Assembly: GCA_013396635.1 (NCBI GenBank)
Contig: WBMW01005641.1
Span: 226,144-290,143, forward strand
DNA length: 64,000 bases
Source: Penelope pileata
Taxonomy: Eukaryota > Chordata > Aves > Galliformes > Cracidae
Direction: 5' to 3'
The notes under the pieces were generated by a model. It was given only the letters and a program-made list of their open reading frames with translations. It made no database searches and had not been told where the DNA came from. Positions 46,686 through 60,370 of this stretch are shown here, one piece after another; the first letter of the stretch is position 1; the number at the start of each line of letters is the position of its first letter. The translations under genes were made by a program, and so were the position numbers.

Positions 46686-49600
46686 TGAAACTAAAAGCTC
46701 ACTTAAAGGAAAAACCAAACACAAATATGCACACACACATTTATAGCACTTCTATTCCGGCCAGGGCTTAGTAACAAAAAGCAGACTTTCAACAAAGTGA
46801 GGGGCAACCACTGAAAGTTTCAGTTGCATCATGGAAGTCATCCTGCGAAAGCATCTTTCCAGCAAGAGGCTGCATTTGGTGTTACCATGTTTAACCAACA
46901 CCATCTGCCCAAGAAACCCCATTCTCATGGGCTCACAGTACCAACTACAGAAATACTGCTCTACAGACATGTCAAATTGTGTATGTGTGGCCAGAAAAGG
47001 AATCAAGCAAACATCTGATGTTAGTTGTTACCAGTACTGTCACCACAGGCCAAAGTGACACATTTCAGCTGCTTACCAATAAACTTTCAGGGCACACTCC
47101 CAAGCCTCTCTGGCATTTCAAAGGAGAAAAGACCCAGTTTTTGGCAGTTCTGTGTTGCAAAAGCTTTATGTACCAGAACAAATCACGGTGTTGGTAAATG
47201 CAGGCTGTCCCCTGAATTGCTTAATCCTGAAGGAGGTGGGGAAATACAGCATTGTTATATTTAAGGTTAGCCCAAAAGAAAAACATATGACCCAGCGTAC
47301 TCTAGGCTAGTAGCTCTTACTCCACTGACCCCGGGCATCCAGAAAGAAGAGGCTCATGGAACAGCTTCTGGCCAAACGCGTTCTGGTCAGGCTTTTCCTG
47401 GTGTCTCTCCCCACTCCTCCCAGCTTCCTAAGAAAGCACTCAGATTCTGACAACAAAACCATCAAACCCTCTTACAGAAACGCAGTGATTCTCTTCCAAG
47501 TGTTTCCTTCCCATCTGCAGACTCTCTTCTAGAGCCAATTTCACATGCCTCTCCACAGCCTGGTGTTTGTGACCCAATATAGGGTCCAGCAGCTCTCCCC
47601 CCTTATACCTTCCAGGAGGGTCCCTAGCTAATTAAAGAAAAAGTCACCCCCCTACACATCTACCCCATGCAGCTGAAGGTACCTGACTCCACGGCTCAAC
47701 CAGTTTTGCAACAAGATCAAAGCCCGCGCAGTTGTTCAAGCAGCTTTTCAATTACTCCTCCAGTCTCCATCGTGAATTACAGCAGCACTTGAAGGGTGCC
47801 AAAACCCAGAGGGATCGATTACCTCTGCCCTGTGACAGGCAGTGGGCTGGGGTACAGGACAAGCTGGAAGCACAGTGGCATTACATTATGTGCAGACACA
47901 GTTTTGCTGCTGAATGATTGACAATAACTACTGGATGGCACCATTTTAAGGATAATGTCATTTGTGTAATTATCTGGCAGCATCTCTCTTCAGCAGCTGG
48001 CACTATGCACGAGGGAAGAATTAGACTGAAATCCAGCTGTACAATAAGCAGATTTGTTATTCTATGCAGACAATCACCATGCTTTAGAAGCTCAGCATGT
48101 AGGGTATATATCACTGGGAATTTTCATACTCCCAGGGTCTGGAGAATATGAAGATGATACTCCTTCCCTATTTTACTGTGCCATGTATATCATATGATTT
48201 CAAACTTAAAAATAATTTAATATTCTGCCTTCATCTGACCATCTGTTTCTTATGGAGCTCAAGCCAGGAGGAGAAAGAAGTTGCCTTTATTGATTTATCC
48301 TATAATCTCACCATCAGAAAGTACAGTGCCTTCTGTACAACCCCTGGCCCTTGGGCCATTTAGCCCTCAGCTATTTAGGTCTTCATGTTTCAAAATCTGA
48401 GTTTATCTGACATGGCAGAACACACTGCTAAACACAGAGCAGCACCACCTGAGCTGAACTATGCAAAGGTCAAAACCAAACAGCATTTGGCCCAACCCAC
48501 AGTCTGAAATGGTCCTGACAGAGGCTGATTTGCATCTTAACCGGTCCTAGCTGTGGGTCACAGCTGTGCAGATGTAACCAAGCAGTGAAAACAGAGAATT
48601 GACATAATTCTTTGCTATTCTGGCATGCCGCAAATAGGACTGAGTAGGGCCAAAGCAGACCATACCCAGATATGCATGTTTTGCTGATGGAACCCAGGTA
48701 ACAGTATCCAAATAAAACAACTGTTCCTCCTTTCCAATGCTCTGGGCCAGAGGATGTCGGGGGTATTATACAAAGCGTGTCAGAAAAACCTCTCTCTCAA
48801 ACTAGACTGTCTGAGTACTGGCATCTTGCTGTAGTGTCCTGTGCCACCCCAGAACCTGTCTCGCACTGCCCCTGGCTTACGTGAGGGATGCTGACTGAAT
48901 GACCACCTGGGTCAGGGAGGCCACAGAGCAGACTGCATGTCTGACCCACACTGCCTGGTCTGTGCCTTGATGCTTGAGCTGATAGCAGAACACTTTGGCA
49001 ATACAGAAAGGAAAAAATATAACCAAACTGCCCCCATGGGTACTGGGGGAGGACAAAACAAGAGAGCTACGTATGGGAAATGGCTTCCTGAGAACAGCCT
49101 TGAGACCTGGGAACAGAGGCTGACGTAGGGGGGCAACGGTGCAAATGCAAAGATGCCAAACACAGGCATGGACACGAAGAAAAATCTTCCATTGTAGGAT
49201 CAAGGCAGGAATGAAGAGACATTTAGTAACTGAGCTGAATGGCACTGGATAGGTATGTTGAATAGACAGGATTTAAGCACAGGCACATAGCTAATAAATG
49301 GAAATAAAAAGGCTTGGGTGTAACCAGAACCAAATTGCCTTTAAATAACAAGGCACACACTGGCAAAGGCAACAGCTCCTTGTCTTCACCTCCCAGAAAA
49401 TCTAGAAAGTTTCCCTGGATGCCTCCCCCTTTGTCATCAGCCTGGTATGTGCTGCACGGCAGCAGGACGGGCCCTGAGCAGCACGCTGGGGGCTCCTGCT
49501 GTCCAGCAGCAATGTCCTGCAGCCGAAGCACAGGCACTTGGGTGTGCAGAGCAGGGGCAGCTCTGAGCTGATGAGCAGCCAGCTCTGCAGAGCTGCGTGA

Positions 49601-49874
49601 ATTAACACCAACACAAAAACCCCTTTCCTCAGAAGGAAAAACTGTTTACTTTGTGTTTGCACACATCCCAGGAACACCCTCCCTGCAGACAATACAGCAA
49701 CCAGAAATTTTGCTCCTTCCTGGAAGCTGGGTGTACCTTGGCCATTCTGCAGTGGGGAAGCAGAGGTGCTGTTATCCCAGCTGACAACTTGCTCCTGGTG
49801 GGCAGCAAGTGACAGTTATTTACTCAAGCAGAAAACCCAAGCCACCATCTCAGCCGTGGGGTTCAGACAAAGAG

Positions 49875-49890
49875 AATGAATGAATGAATG
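49875..49890. repeat. GAAT/CATT tetranucleotide microsatellite beside a splice donor
   Basis: GAATGAATGAATGAATG on the plus strand reads CATTCATTCATTCATTC in the PRKCH intron, starting ten bases after the donor GTGAGC of the exon ending at 49901. It is four units long, so length variation is possible. Confidence 0.9.
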
Positions 49891-49900
49891 CAGAGCTCAC

Positions 49901-50055
49901 CGATAGATGATGCCTCTTTCATGGAGGAACATAAGGGCTGAAATAATTTCTGCAGCATAGAACCGGGCCCGATCTTCATCGAAGCGACGTGACTTCTGAA
50001 TATGGAACATCAAGTCCCCGCCATTTACGAACTCCATCACAAAGAACAGGCGATC
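49901..50055 (-). CDS. PRKCH: PRKCH coding exon: hinge, C-lobe helices D and E, start of catalytic loop
   Basis: This exon encodes 51 whole codons plus two bases, from DRLFFVMEFVNGGDL to LHERGIIY and the first two bases of the Arg codon of the YRD motif. It contains the inter-lobe hinge that follows the gatekeeper Met (FVMEFVNGGD) and the helix D/E region through FYAAEIISALMFLH. The acceptor is GTGTGTGAAG/GAT and the donor is TATCG/GTGAGC, giving the only phase-2 junction in the visible gene. The sequence is nearly identical to human eta, with FDEDRARF for FDEARARF and HERG for HDKG. A CATT tetranucleotide repeat starts ten bases into the intron after the donor. Confidence 0.97.
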
Positions 50056-53000
50056 CTTCACACACGCAAACACAACAGATATGAACAGCATTAATTATAT
50101 CCCCTGGCAGGCTCAGAAAATTCTATCATCTCCCAAACAAACAGGTTAAGCACCCATGAGATTTTGGGGAAAAAAATACACCATTTTTGGGGGAAAGATT
50201 AAGTTGATACCAGGAAGATCTGTTAATACCTCCTTGCCATGCACTCCTTCCACCTCCCAAGGTTCTACCCCAGAAGTGAATTTCTGTTCACACGTGGATT
50301 GGGCGTATCAGTGGGTGCATGATCCTGGAGGGTTTGTTGAACTGTCCTCAGCCTGAGTCCAGCAGTGCGATGCCCCTTCAGCAGCACTTTCTGAGCTGAG
50401 CCGTCAGAAAACTTTAAGAAGTCATTCACTCCCTACTCAGGGCAGCTTTCTGGGGAAAAATGTTTCATAGCACAACGTGCAGAACCAGACTGCTGCTTTG
50501 CCACGACAGCACGAGAGCTCTGGACAGCGATAACAACACTGTCTCCAGGGTATCCCGACATTATTCCTAGGGAATGTGCATTGTCTTACAGAGAGGGATT
50601 TCCTGCCATACATTGAGTGGCAGCTGCCTTTTAGGTCTTCATATGTTAGCTTTCCTGACAGCTCTGATTAACCTAAAGATCTCTGTGTGATGAAGGAACT
50701 GATAAGGACAAAACATAAACCAAAGTTTCTGCTGGGCAGAAAAGCAAGAGGTACAACGAAGTTCAGCTCATGAACCACAGCTGCTGGTCTCTGAGGTTTC
50801 TATTTTTGCTTTGTTCTGGTTTTTGCAGAAGTGTGCAGATAGGGAGACACTTGCTTAAACTGCGAGTTCAACAGTCTGGGTACAGGCTCAGTGTGTGCCA
50901 AAGGGATGCTCACGTCATCGAGAGAATGGATACACAATGATTTGTTGCAAAACTAAACCCTAGAATTGTTTCAGACTGTTTCAGAATTTTCCCTAGTACA
51001 TGTTTCAGGACATTTAGTATTGATTGTTTCAGTTCTACTCTGAGTAACAGGAACAAGCAGCCTGCAGAACAGGCCTGAGGCCAGCCAGCCCCGTGATGGC
51101 ACCATTTGCCCTTCTCCCCCCACAAGCCCCCTCCCAGGTCTGATGTTAATCATCTACAAGCTAGTTTTAAACCCTCTCTAAATTTAAGAGGATAAGCATT
51201 GTTATTCTCCTCTGTTTGGCAGCCAGCCAGCTCACAACGACTACTGGCATTAACGTCCTGAGATGCACACAGCAGAAGAAAAGCAACCAGGAATCCTTCC
51301 AATCCCCTCCATACAGGAGCAAATGGCTTGTGACAGAAGAGGACAGCGTGCTTCTTGTCACCATTAGGTTCAACAGCTCCTTCTGGGCTCCTTCCAGAAG
51401 CAGCAGGGCTAAGATAGGTGCATTCCTAGCAATCTAGCAACATTTCTGCTTGCAGCACTGAGGCCACGTGCTATTTCCAGTCCATACAGACAACAGTACT
51501 CCATTGTTTCACTCTGGCCATATATCTTAGGTCTTGGCTATGGCAGCAGTCTGGCTGGAGCAGCACAAACTGCAAACCCACCAGTAAGCTTGGATCTTCA
51601 GCTGACATCAGATCTGTAAAGCCACTTCTTCACTGCAGTTGGTTGAACTGAATCTGGCTCTGCTGTGCCTACCTGTTCTGCAGCCCTTCCTTTGCCCTGC
51701 CAGTTGGGCCAGCTTTTACATCTCCTCGTTATTCCCTCCCTCCCTCCTCCTTCCGCACTGATCTCTCCACCATGCCATGTGCTTATCTAGCCCAGCTTGC
51801 TCAGCCATCTTTACAACCCCACACTTTAAAAAATAATAATAATAAAAAAAAATCTCTCTTGCCAGATCTTCTACAGGAAGTAATTTAACTTCCCAGCAAC
51901 CTGACAAGGGACGTGTGTGTGTATTTACGTAAGTGATATGTATGCTTGTATAAACATGCACGCAGTATTTTCTAATTTCTCCTTAAAGGGAAGCTTCAGG
52001 GAAACAAAGTTAACCCTTCCTCTCTTAAAACATACACACCCTGCTTCTCCAGCGCTGGCAAAACTCCATGCCCACCTCAGACTTCTGGATGCACTACATG
52101 CTCTGCAAGGCTTAAAGGAAGCTGCTTCTTCCTTCTCAAACGTTCCAGTAAGCACTGAAACATTCTATCATAACACTTACATCATGATTTGGAATCTACA
52201 GCTTCTTGTTGCAAACAGCAATCAACTGCAAATGTGAGAGAGTATCACTGCATGTGTTGCCTGGTGCTCACAAGTGTGATAACTGAAGCTTCTACTCCAC
52301 CCGTGGTCTCATTTCACAGGTCAAGCATAAATACGGATTATCTAATTTCTCAAGCTCTCCTGTTTAGGCCTAACACAACTTTTGACTATGCAAATTTTTA
52401 TTCTTTATGTCCAGCTAATGTCTACACATTTTTCTAATACAGAAATCCCATGTGGGTGCTGAAGAAAAGAGCAGGATAAGTGTTATAACCTTCTCACAGC
52501 ACAGCACACATGCACTGGCCTCCTGCATACCTGGCAACAAACGTTAGCCAGCTCAGCACTCACAACCATCCTTCGGGGACCAGGATCTAAGGACCAAGCA
52601 AGGTCTGCCATTTCCACTCCTAAGCGTGGTCACCAGCTTGCCAAGCTGTCAAGGCCAATCGCTCTTCCAGGAATTGTTGAGAAGTAAAATGAACAGCGGT
52701 ATTTTACGAAAAAAAGGCAATTTGCAGCATGCAAAGTACGAGTGGGTAAGTAGCTTTAAAAGGGGTCAAGAAAGGGAAATCCTAAAATAGCAGATAGTTC
52801 GGGTGCTTGCAGATTTGCGCCGGCTCCCCCTGTCTTTCCTGAGCACAGGTGGGAGGAGGCTCAGGTGAGCTCTTCTCCACGGTGGGATGCTGCAGGTCCC
52901 CTCTCGGGTACACCCCAACTGCAGCTGGAGCCGTGAGCCCCCTTCCTTGGGGGCATCTCGGTGGCAATCAGGAGAAAGAGAAAGCTGGAGGGTTTTTTCC

Positions 53001-56000
53001 AGGGCTTAGTGCTGAAATCCTCACAACTGCTTTCTATTTTGCATTGCTCAGAAGTTTTCCCTGATCTGCTATCTCTTCTTGACATTGGCAAAGTAAGAAA
53101 GAGCATTTGAGTCAACAGGAAACGGTGACGCTAAAGCCTTCACAGCAGCGGCAGCCGCATGAGGAAATCACATTGCACCATTTATGTTCTGGGATAGAGG
53201 TGAATAAAGCCACAGAGCAATTGTTACAGTAAATAAAACAAGCATTTGGAGGAAGCATAAGGTCCACGGGGTCAGGTGGGCTCATTTCAAGGCTGGTCTG
53301 CATCTAGAGATTAGCCCTGCCAACTTCAGCGAGAGGCAGCTGGTTGGTTTCTAAAATTTGCTTAAATTCAAGGTTGTTGTGCCTGTTTGTTTGCCTGCTA
53401 GCAGGGCAGGGACCATCTGAAGAACACACAATGTCCTAAGACAGAGCCAGATACTGGGTACCCTACAAACAGAAGCACTCACCAAACTCCAGCCCAAACA
53501 TCAGTTTAGCCCTTTGCCCTCATCAGCTCTACTACGAAGCTGTTTTGAATCCTCATAACTCTCCTTTCATTATTATTATTATAATTACTATCATCATGGG
53601 AGGGGGAAATTCGAATTTTATTAAAATCTTTCCCCTCCCCCTGCCCCAAAACAGGCCAGTGCAATGGCTAGTCTCTGCCTGCTTCCAGTTAAGAGCCATA
53701 GTCAATGTCCACATGTATGCCACACAAGACCAGTGTCATGCCAAAGACCTCTGAATTCAGCTAGGGTGAGAGCGTTATCTCCTTCTATGCTAAGTAAATG
53801 CAACAGGGCAGAACCACCTCCCCAACTCAAGGAGTGTGGAGGGAGAAGGGGAGGAGATGCATTTCCCATGTGCAGACATAGGGAATGTCGTTGCTCCTGC
53901 CCACACTGCTTCCCTGCAGGACAACAGCACATCCCAGGAGGAATTTCACACAAGCCTGCTCTGTTGCTGACAGCTTCCGTCCAAGGCAGCCTCTAGAGGA
54001 GATGGAGTGCTCGTCAGATGTGGTTTAGAGCAATGGTTCAGTCTTTCAATAAAAAAAAAAATTGTCTGGCACTGGAATTCTGCTGTGCTTGCATTTCATC
54101 CTTTTGGAAGTAACTCATGCACACAACTCCTTAGAAATTCAGCTTTGGATTTCTGAGTTTGCTGAAGCCAAAGGGTTTCCCCAAGAAAACAGTCATTTTT
54201 CACTGTTTTGGCAGTTTAAGCTCTGCAGAGCGGAAAGCAGGCTTTCAAAATGATCTCCATGCAGAGACAGCTGTGTCACTGCTCCACAGCAAAAATTTGT
54301 TGCTTCCAAAAATGAGAAGCACGGCTTAGGGAGCTTGTAAGCAAATTATTACACGATAATTACAAGAGCTGGCAGGCTCCCTCAGTGTTCCCAATGTTCC
54401 CTTTCTCCCTTTGTGGCCCACAACCCCAACACAAAGCAATCTGCCCTGGGCCTTGCCGGGAGCGTGCAAGCAGGCAGGGCACTCTCAGGACTGGGCTTTG
54501 GGAAGCCTTCGTCCCACACCGCCAGCACAGTGAGTGACCATTATCTGGGTCAGGGCACTCCAGAGCACAGGACCTGGAGGAGGAATAATAAGCAGGTTTG
54601 TTTCCCAATGCTTGTTTTCATAGGAGTAACACAGCCAATAACCCTGGACTGCAGGTGTCATCAGAATGGGCACACTGTGAGACGTAGGCACAAGAGGTGA
54701 AGCAGCTGAGCTCAGCCCCAACTTTCCAGGCACCATCCAAGCACCTATGATAGAGCAGGATGCTGACTTATGTTAGGCGAAGCATTGGTCTTTTGATTTC
54801 ATATCAGAGTGGCTACATTAAGCAGAAGAGAAGCAGCAGCTTCATGTCATGCTTGCTCAGCTGGAATTCTTTGGATGCATTAGTTACAGTTCCTAAACAC
54901 GGTCACACAGTGATGAGTGCCACCAGCTCCCACCACCATGGCCCAAGACCCCATACAGACAGGGTGGTGGAGGCAGGAGGCTCTGCAGCACGCTGCTGGC
55001 TGACCTCTGGTGCTCCATCAGCCATTTCCTCTCTCTGCTTCAGCTGCTCCCCAAGTATGTGCCAGCCTCCAAAACCGCTTACACTTAGCAGAACTCAGAG
55101 CACAGCAAGGAAACATGCTGCAGCCATACAGTTCCAGTGCTGTTGAGATGGGAAATCCAACGGGCTGAGATAGGGAAGGTTTCTTTCTCTCCCTTGTTTT
55201 ATTTTCTTTTTGAGCCAGAAAGAGGTGCAGTGACAGCTTAGACTCCAAAGTGCAGAAGCTGCACGCTGCATTTCCTCGTGGCTTGGTGAGCTACAGTTAG
55301 CAAATGCACTTCTGAGAAGAACAGGTCACTTCCCCAAACTGCTGGCGTCACCGTCACAGCTGGGGGACGGGGCAGCTATCGCTTACAATCGTGCTCTGTT
55401 ATTTTACACTTCTGACAGTGGGCACGATGCTGGCTTCCCGTGCAGCGGCAGCCAGGCACATTAACATCGCCTAGAGAAAAGCAAATTGGCTCTGGCCATT
55501 TGCATAAAGAAACTCTCTGGAGTCCCTGGGGGTAAAGGCTGCCTCGTGCATGCATGTGCATGTGGTGCAGCATGAACACTGAGCCAATTCCAGAAGAGCT
55601 GCTTGACAGCCACAACCTAGAGCACGCCAATGGGAGCCACGTGTTCCCACCTGCCCCAAAAAAAATCCACAGATCTAACTACATCATCCAGATTTCCATC
55701 CATGTTTCCTTACAGTTGGGCTGAAATTTCAAGCTCACAGGCTGGAGAGGTTTTGTAGGATGCAATCAAACACCATCATTTTGTTGGGACAATGCAGCCT
55801 TTGGGATATGCAGGTGAACCAGATGCATAGAGTTCCTCCCCATCCCCTCACCTCGAGATGGTCTAATTCACAGTAGGATTAGCTCATTTCATGACCAAAA
55901 ACTTTTACTCAACATACATGCAAAAGGACAATTTCTATCACTTCATTTTTAACTGTTTCTGTAGAAAAAAAAAACAAAAAACAAACCAGGCACTAGATCA

Positions 56001-59000
56001 CTGGCACTAGATCAACCAGCTCATTCACATACAAAAAACACTTACGTGATCCCAATTAAAAAAAAATACAAAAAAAAACCCAAACCACCATCTTGGGGGC
56101 ATTAAAGCAAGTTAAATACAGAACAGAATGAAAGAAGAAATGAAATGAAACCTCCAGACCTTATTAAACCTTCCAGTCCTTATTAAGTAGCACAGAAAAA
56201 TACATAAACACTCCTTTCCGCCTGGAAGATCAAAAACCAAAGGGCTGGCTGAACTTAGAGAGCAAAAAACTCACGAATAAGGAACGAGAATACATCAAGG
56301 TATACACATCACTCATTAATGAAAGATTTACAGGACATCTGCACCCCTCAGCTACCTGCTGATATCTCAGAAGAGAGCAGCTCTACGAAGTTCACGCTGC
56401 TTTTACATCCCTTGGTTCAGAACAAGCTACCAGAATTGCTGTTTCCAGTTTGGATTGATCAGCTCGACGCAGCTCTGGCCTGTTTTCCAAAAATACTACT
56501 TGCAACATCTGCTGGCTTCAGACTGCACTTGGGGAAAGCCAAAGACCTCTGAAAGTTCAGCTAAAGGTCTTCAGGAAAATCAGAGTGGCAAAGCAAGGGC
56601 TGTGTAGATCCACCCTCACATCTAAACAGTGCCTGGAAAGCAATGCAGGTTTCAAAGATTATTTCAAATTAAACCTCAAGCGCTGCTGGGCTGAGCCTCA
56701 GCTAGTTAGCTCTGCTCTGAGCTTTGATAGCCTTTTTTTTTTTTTCCTCCTTTTTAAATCCTTCCTCAGCACTAACCAGCATTTGGTCACTCAGGCTGTT
56801 TGTGAGTTAGTTTCATTTCAACTCTTTTTATGCCACAACTTCCTAGATTTCCAAAGGCCAAAGAAAAAGATATTACTTTTATTTACTGTGGCTAACCATA
56901 TGTAACAGCATATCCTCTGGCTGCCCTTGTTCTAAGCTTGATAATTTTGCCTAACAGGTACAGTACTTCTCACAAGCCACTGAGGATGGAGACAGACATG
57001 TTCACAGCTTCACAAAAATGCAAGAAGCCAAGGGCCCTCAGCAACCAGGGCAGGAAAGTCACACCAAGTGGCTACAGCAGTGTTAAGAAGATGGTAGCTA
57101 ACACTTCAGGTCATATTTTCACTTCAGCTCATATCACCTCAGTGTTCAGCGTAAGTGCGGACACCCAGCAAAGTTCACAGATAAAGTCAGAAATGTCAGT
57201 CTGATCTCGTTTCATCTTCTGAAGCCAAAACTGCTCTGCCTACTAGAAAAAAACCCACCCAACCTCCTGCAATGAAAAGACCATCACAGGTATGATTGTG
57301 CACACCAGAGCTGAGCCCTTCAAACTCATATACCCTCACACATCTGTTTTACCAGCAAGTCAAACCATTGTGCCCCCAAAGACGTCACGGGTTTTTGGTG
57401 GGCATGCCAGAAAACCACAAAAAGGCACAGCTTTCATGGATCTGCCTTAATTCTGTGTTACCCTGGACATGAGTCAGACTGAGAAGCAGGAGCAGACTAG
57501 TCATTTAGTGGTCACAAAACAGTGGCCAAGTGAGCCTGCACCCAGGCAGTACAGCAGGAGCACAAGGGTGGAGAGATGCATTTTCCCTCCCCAAAAACCC
57601 TGGCTTGCCTCCCCAGGACCCCAGGTAAAGCACAACCCAAGCTCCTCCAAGCCTGACTTCAACAGGGCTCTGCAGCCAGCCTCCAGCAGGGTGCCTGCCT
57701 TTCTTGCCAGTGTTTATGACCAGAAAGTGTGCTAGGCCATACAAAGGCTTTTGGAGAACACCAGGCCCAGAAACAGGATGTTCCTGCCACCTTCTTCATT
57801 CGATTTTGGCTGGCAGCAATGAAACTGAACCATACATTGGTCTCCCAGCATAGCAGCCTGAGGCTACCAGCAGCCTTGATGCTTAAGAAAAGGGGGAAGA
57901 GGCCCAGCCAGGCTGCAGAAAAGCATCCCAGCAGCACGCTTGGCTGTTAGCTACATGCATACACCTCCCTGACAAGCCAGGGGGAAGGCTGGGGGCTTGG
58001 AGCCTGGAGATGATCAAAGCTCTCCTCTCTGCTCCCAAGGGGCTCCCTGTCAGCACCCTTCAAACAACAAAGAGGCCTCCCCATTCCCTTACATCCCACT
58101 GGCACACTCCAAGGTCTGTGTCAGAACGCTCATGCATCTGACCAGGCTCCAGGAAGGACACCACTGGCTTTCTGGAGTCCCTCAACCCCACTTCTGCTGG
58201 TGCTTGGGAGGTTCCCACTTGAAAACTGTGCCCTGTCAAAGTCTCCAGGTCAGCTGAACATATACAGGAGGTGAAACACAGGCTCATCCCCCCAAACACC
58301 TGTGACACAACGCCTGTGTTGACCCTGGAAGAACTGTTTCAGCAATCCAGGACCTGGGAGAGATGAAGAAAAAACCTTCCCCTCCTGTGTTAAGCATGAC
58401 ATCAGCACACAGCTTGTAAAGGGGGGCAGAAAGCTGCATGCCTGTCAGCAGGTTGCCCTCATAAAATAGGACCAGTTCAATGATTAGCTGCCCTGGAATC
58501 CCCACTGGCCTCAACAGCACCCTGCGAGCTATTATCTCTGAAGGACGCTTGTTACAGAAAGTCACGTCCCTCCGCCAAGTTCTCGTGTCTCACTATTTTT
58601 GGAACAGCACACACAGGCTCTGTGCCTCAGCAACTGTCAGCAGAGCCACATGGAGAGCAAATCCATATAACGATCAGGGTAACAGGGACGGTGCTGGAAA
58701 CAGCATCGCCTGGGGGACGGTCCCCTGAAAGCACCCTGTGGTCATGAGAAAAGGGATAAGGGCAATAAACATAAAAGGCAGAAACCTCTAACCAGTGGTA
58801 TTTGGCACTATTTGCATGGGAAGCTGATCTCCCCCAGCCCTCTTCATTCTCATGCAAAAGAATCAAGACAAAAGGATTTAAAAGCAAACCACCTGTGCAG
58901 GAAGGATGGTTCCTAAACCCCAAAGACGACAGAATCTACTTATTGCAAACTCATTTTAATTAAAACATTCCAGGATCTACATTCCACAGGATTAAATTAC

Positions 59001-60134
59001 TGACTTCAGTATTTATCCAGATAGCCTCCTTCACCTGTCTTAGGCCTGTATTGTTGAGGTGCTGGATGACACCAACGGCAGGTAAACAGAAACAGGCAAT
59101 TTTGGGTGCTTGTGACCCCTAACACAGAATCCAAGATTATCCGCAGGTCAGCCCCAGCACCTGTCAGCAACTCAGAGATTACTGCAGCAGGAGCATAATC
59201 CTCTCTGACACTAAAGGATGGTTGTAAGGCCCTGGAAAAAGCAGAGGTAAACAGCTTAGGCAAGGTCAAAAGTACTCAAACCAAGAGAGTCAATAAAAAA
59301 TAATCAAAATAACAGAGATGCATCTCAGTTTGTAGTGAGCAAGGAGACCTCACACAGGCGCAGCTGGAACAGGACAAACCCCCTCCTGGCAAGGGAGCAG
59401 CACGACTCCATCCTTTCAGAGGAAAGGAATCTGGAGGTGCAAGTCCACAGCTGCCTCCTGCCCAGTGCCAGGCATGCACGGGGCCATGTCCAGCCTCTGC
59501 CACTCTGCTGCCCAGCCAGTGTTTCCCTTTCAGTCTCTGAAAACCGTGACCTACCCGGCAGAGACAACACTTGCAGCTCCTACCACCTAGTGGCTGCAAT
59601 ACTGCTCTGTAAAAGAGTAAAAAGGCTGCTAGGAGGTCAAGCAGCCTCAGCACACCGTGGGATATTACAGCAGGCCTTCCTAGCAAGCATCCCTTATGCT
59701 GCAACTAAGGCCACACAGGACCACATGAAATAAAGATGCTGTACAGAGGCAGCACCAGAGAACAGAAAACCTTTCTGAAAACGTTCAGCAACTGAAGTAA
59801 GCACACAAAAAAAACTCAGCTAACTCAAAACAGGCAAGCAAAAGTAGCAGCAGCATAGATCAACTCTGACAATGCACTGCTGTTTCTGGTACTTGTGCCA
59901 GCTCAGCTAATGCTAGATTACTAGCACTACACAATGTCGCAGTGTGCAGCACAGACGTGCCCTGGGCTGTTTAAGTCAGCCCTAGGCTCTAAATCAGAAC
60001 AGCTTGCTGGCTTGGGTAGAATATTATACAAGAGTCTGAATTCAAATGGCTCTAGCTCCATTCAAACCCTGAAAACTTGTCCTCAAAGTGCTGCAGTGTT
60101 TCAGACACTTTTGAGGTCCTTCTTTCCAGCTCTT

Positions 60135-60370
60135 GTAACTTCCTCCTGTACCAGGGAGCCCAAAAGTAGACACCCGTATCCTAAACGCAGCCTCGCCAGT
60201 GCCAAGCAGAGGGGATAACAACTTCCCTGACCTCCTAAAGCAGCCCAGGACATAATTAACTTATTTGCAATGAGTCTGCACTGCTGGTTCATACTGAACT
60301 CGGCACCTACCATGAGCCCCAAGTATCTTCCAGAAGGGATGCTACCTGGCCAGTTGGTCCCAGCCTGTCC
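60135..60370 (-). repeat. CR1 LINE internal fragment, degraded
   Basis: The plus strand reads CTGTACCAGGGAGCCCAAAA, then GTAGACACCCGTATCC, GCCTCGCCAGTGCCAAGCAG, AGCAGCCCAGGACATAATTA and CACTGCTGGTTCATACTGAA. These are successive landmarks of the reverse complement of CR1 sequence further 5' than the usual terminal copies (compare GGAGCCCAAAACTGGACACAG and CACTGCTGGCTCATG). It is an older, more diverged copy. Confidence 0.7.

Larger units (their letters stand above)
24842..49900 (-). other. PRKCH: PRKCH intron of 25 kb before the catalytic-loop exon
   Basis: This is the largest visible intron, phase 2, with donor GTGAGC and acceptor TTTGCAG. Contents along the plus strand: 24.9-26.0 kb, one ambiguous base and nothing else; MIR-like remnants at 26.08-26.70 kb; 26.7-28.9 kb, nothing recognised; an AT-rich candidate element at 28.95-29.28 kb; a SINE head near 29.53 kb; 29.6-37.5 kb, nothing firm apart from weak MIR-like similarity near 35.87 kb; CCGA/CAGA and poly(A) runs at 37.6-37.8 kb; a GTT repeat at 38.25 kb; a short purine-rich tandem repeat at 38.69 kb; a locally GC-rich, stop-poor patch at 39.8-40.16 kb; a doubtful CR1 end at 43.1 kb; a 31-base gap at 44.39 kb; a poly(A) run at 46.65 kb; and a CATT repeat at 49.88 kb. 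No further gene recognised. Confidence 0.9.

Noticed and set aside
24842..49900. A gene nested in the 25-kb intron
   Set aside because: No ORF shows a recognisable protein family and no CpG-rich promoter-like region was found.
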